DNA from: Loxodes magnus
Taxonomy: Eukaryota; Ciliophora; Karyorelictea; Loxodida; Loxodidae
NCBI GenBank assembly: GCA_946699065.1
Contig: CAMPDV010000509.1
Coordinates: 62,001 to 126,000 of the forward strand
Direction of reading: 5' to 3'
DNA length: 64,000 nucleotides
In this document: positions 62,430 to 64,000 of the stretch, one piece after another
Layout of the letters: the number at the start of each line of letters is the position of its first letter
Numbering within the stretch: position 1 is the first letter of the stretch
Translations under genes and position numbers: made by a program
Notes under the pieces: generated by a model
Told to the model about the DNA's origin: nothing
Seen by the model: the letters and a program-made list of their open reading frames with translations, nothing else
Database searches by the model: none

Positions 62430-64000
62430 ATAGTAATACCATTAAAAGATTAAATACCTTAGAAGATAGAACAGTGAAGGAGCTAAGCTAGGATTAAGAA
62501 AGTCTTAAGCTTTTAGAAGTAGCAAGTTATAAGTTAGTGGCTCGATTAGACTTTAGATAGATAGGAGTAGATACTAATAGCATATAAGAAACTGAGTTAG
62601 ATGGCAATAAAACTTAGTTGAGACTATCTGGAATAAAATGCTTCTTAGTACAAGAATTAGTTAGCTGAGCTAATTATGTCAACGTATTCGATAATTTTAG
62701 TTACAAGCTTGCAAGGTTTATATTAGTAACGCTTGGTAATTGATAAAATAATTAGGCAGCAAAATTTATAGCTATGAAAAGTGAAGATAAAGCTAATTAG
62801 AATGACTGTATCTATCGATAGATGAAATTAAAAGAGAGTAAACTAGGATTTAAAGAGTAAAAGTAAGTTAAAGTTGAGAAGCTAATAGTGGAAAATGAGA
62901 TATCAGGACTTATCGGCTACAAACTATATTAGTAAGAAATTCTTAAAATTGGAGACTCTACAACTGACTTTTACTAATTTATACAGCTATTTCTTTACCT
63001 GTTCTAAAAATATATTGCATTCTCTAATTTACTGAGGCTTTTCCAATGAAGAAGATTAGTATCAAATGGGGGTAAAACCAAACCAAATAATTAATATCGA
63101 CATTAATAAACCAAAATCAGAAACTAGCTCAAGCTTATAGCTGAAGAGGAATTATAGAAAAGCTCTAAATTATCAAAAAGTAGTCTTTTAAGCTAATTGT
63201 TCTAGTAACTCCATAACCTTTAGGTTTAAACTTTACTTAATACTAAGAAATTTAAAAGAAGCATCATTATCAAAGTACTTTAAATTTAAAGTTCCTCTTT
63301 CATATAAATATCAATAATTACTTTTAATTTATTGAATATAAGTCTACAGTAGTTTAAAAGTCTCTCAATCAAATCATTATTAAATCCTTTAAAAAAGAGA
63401 ATTAGATAGAACAATAAGCTTTTTAATTAAAAAATAACTACAGAAGACCGACCAAGATACTAAACTTAAGAAAAATAGATACATAAGAGTTATTCTACCA
63501 CTTTAAAATCAGTTAGCTTAGAAATAAAATAATTTTCGTTTGCTACAATTAATATGCGTATAATGTAGAATGTGGCTAAAAGGTCAATTTAACTCACAAA
63601 TTTATCTTTAGAAGAGAATGAAGAAAGATAAATTTTCAAGTTTTCCTCGCCTCTGACAAAAATTCCACTATGAAAAATGAAATAAAAAGTTTGAATCTAT
63701 AGATGATTCAGTGCTAAAAGTACAAAAATAGGAGATGCATTAAGTAAAAAGACAGGTTTGGAAGCATTAGATCTTAAAATTATTTAGAAAGGATTAGTAT
63801 CTCATTCATTAAACTTGAGAAATCAAAGAATAGCAGATAAGATAAAGATTTTAGCCTATTAGTGAAGGTAAAGAAATGAAGGCGATTACAAGTATAATCA
63901 AGAATACAATTTTACTCTACAAACAAAATCTTCAATAAGCTATTTTTTCATATACAAAGGAACTTAAATAGCTCTAGTAGTAATAAATAACATAAACGAA
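62430..64000 (+). pseudogene. Family U gene, U1-C copy, cut by window end
   Basis: Third U1-type copy, closest to U1-B. It carries the NLVARLD-like motif near 62535, the W-Q-W-K motif near 62885, KIGDSTTDF near 62945 and FRFKLYLILRNLKEAS near 63220. A one-base difference near 62500 from U1-A and U1-B changes frame early in the gene. The 3' part lies outside the window. Confidence 0.45.

Noticed and set aside
1-64000. tRNA, rRNA, CRISPR or telomere repeats
   Set aside because: No cloverleaf with box-like internal signals, no rRNA-like GC-rich conserved block, no spaced direct-repeat array and no long telomeric run were seen.

Overview
The window is strongly AT-rich DNA that only makes sense with a ciliate-type reassigned code. 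Reading TAA and TAG as Gln and TGA as Trp turns apparently stop-riddled sequence into long conserved proteins. The clearest case is a 763-codon frame at 811-3099. It is collinear throughout and carries a RING-like zinc cluster, a B-box, a Gln-rich coiled coil and Kelch repeats, with eight internal TGA codons. A diverged inverted copy has TGG and CAA where the direct copies have TGA and TAA. This fits karyorelict or Condylostoma-like heterotrich codes, in which all three stops have sense meanings. I cannot name the species or say whether this is somatic or germline DNA. Because every codon can be sense, open length proves nothing here. I relied on protein motifs and on conservation between copies.

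The whole window is one composite multigene repeat array. Five direct RING/B-box/Kelch genes (called RBK here) start at 811, 15309, 28965, 42606 and 55163. Each is followed by a degenerate gene I call G2, with a helix-turn-helix-like C-terminus. Where the upstream region lies inside the window, each is preceded by a large plus-strand gene of an unrecognised family (family U). Between G2 and the next U gene the filler differs. Units I and V hold a roughly 2.6 kb minus-strand unknown gene and a U1-type block. Units II and III hold an inverted truncated RBK copy, an ORF1-like element with an (ATT)n tail, a minus-strand unknown gene (GX), a fold-back core of about 300 bp arms, and a 585 bp MITE-like element. 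Unit IV holds an ORF1-like element with a CCHC knuckle, a U1 block, and a diverged U3 block with a degenerate P-loop.

Units II and III are near-identical with a period of 13,655 bp, a recent tandem duplication. RBK1, RBK3 and RBK5 read in one frame. RBK2 and RBK4 do not. Three small genes or elements (20955-21704 with its duplicate, 45498-46325, 57656-58441) share a coiled-coil, ORF1/Gag-like layout and end near short tandem-repeat tails.

The picture is an expanding and decaying family, probably of ubiquitin-ligase-like RBK proteins plus partner genes, in a repeat-rich ciliate locus. No rRNA, tRNA, CRISPR array, transposase or reverse transcriptase was recognised.
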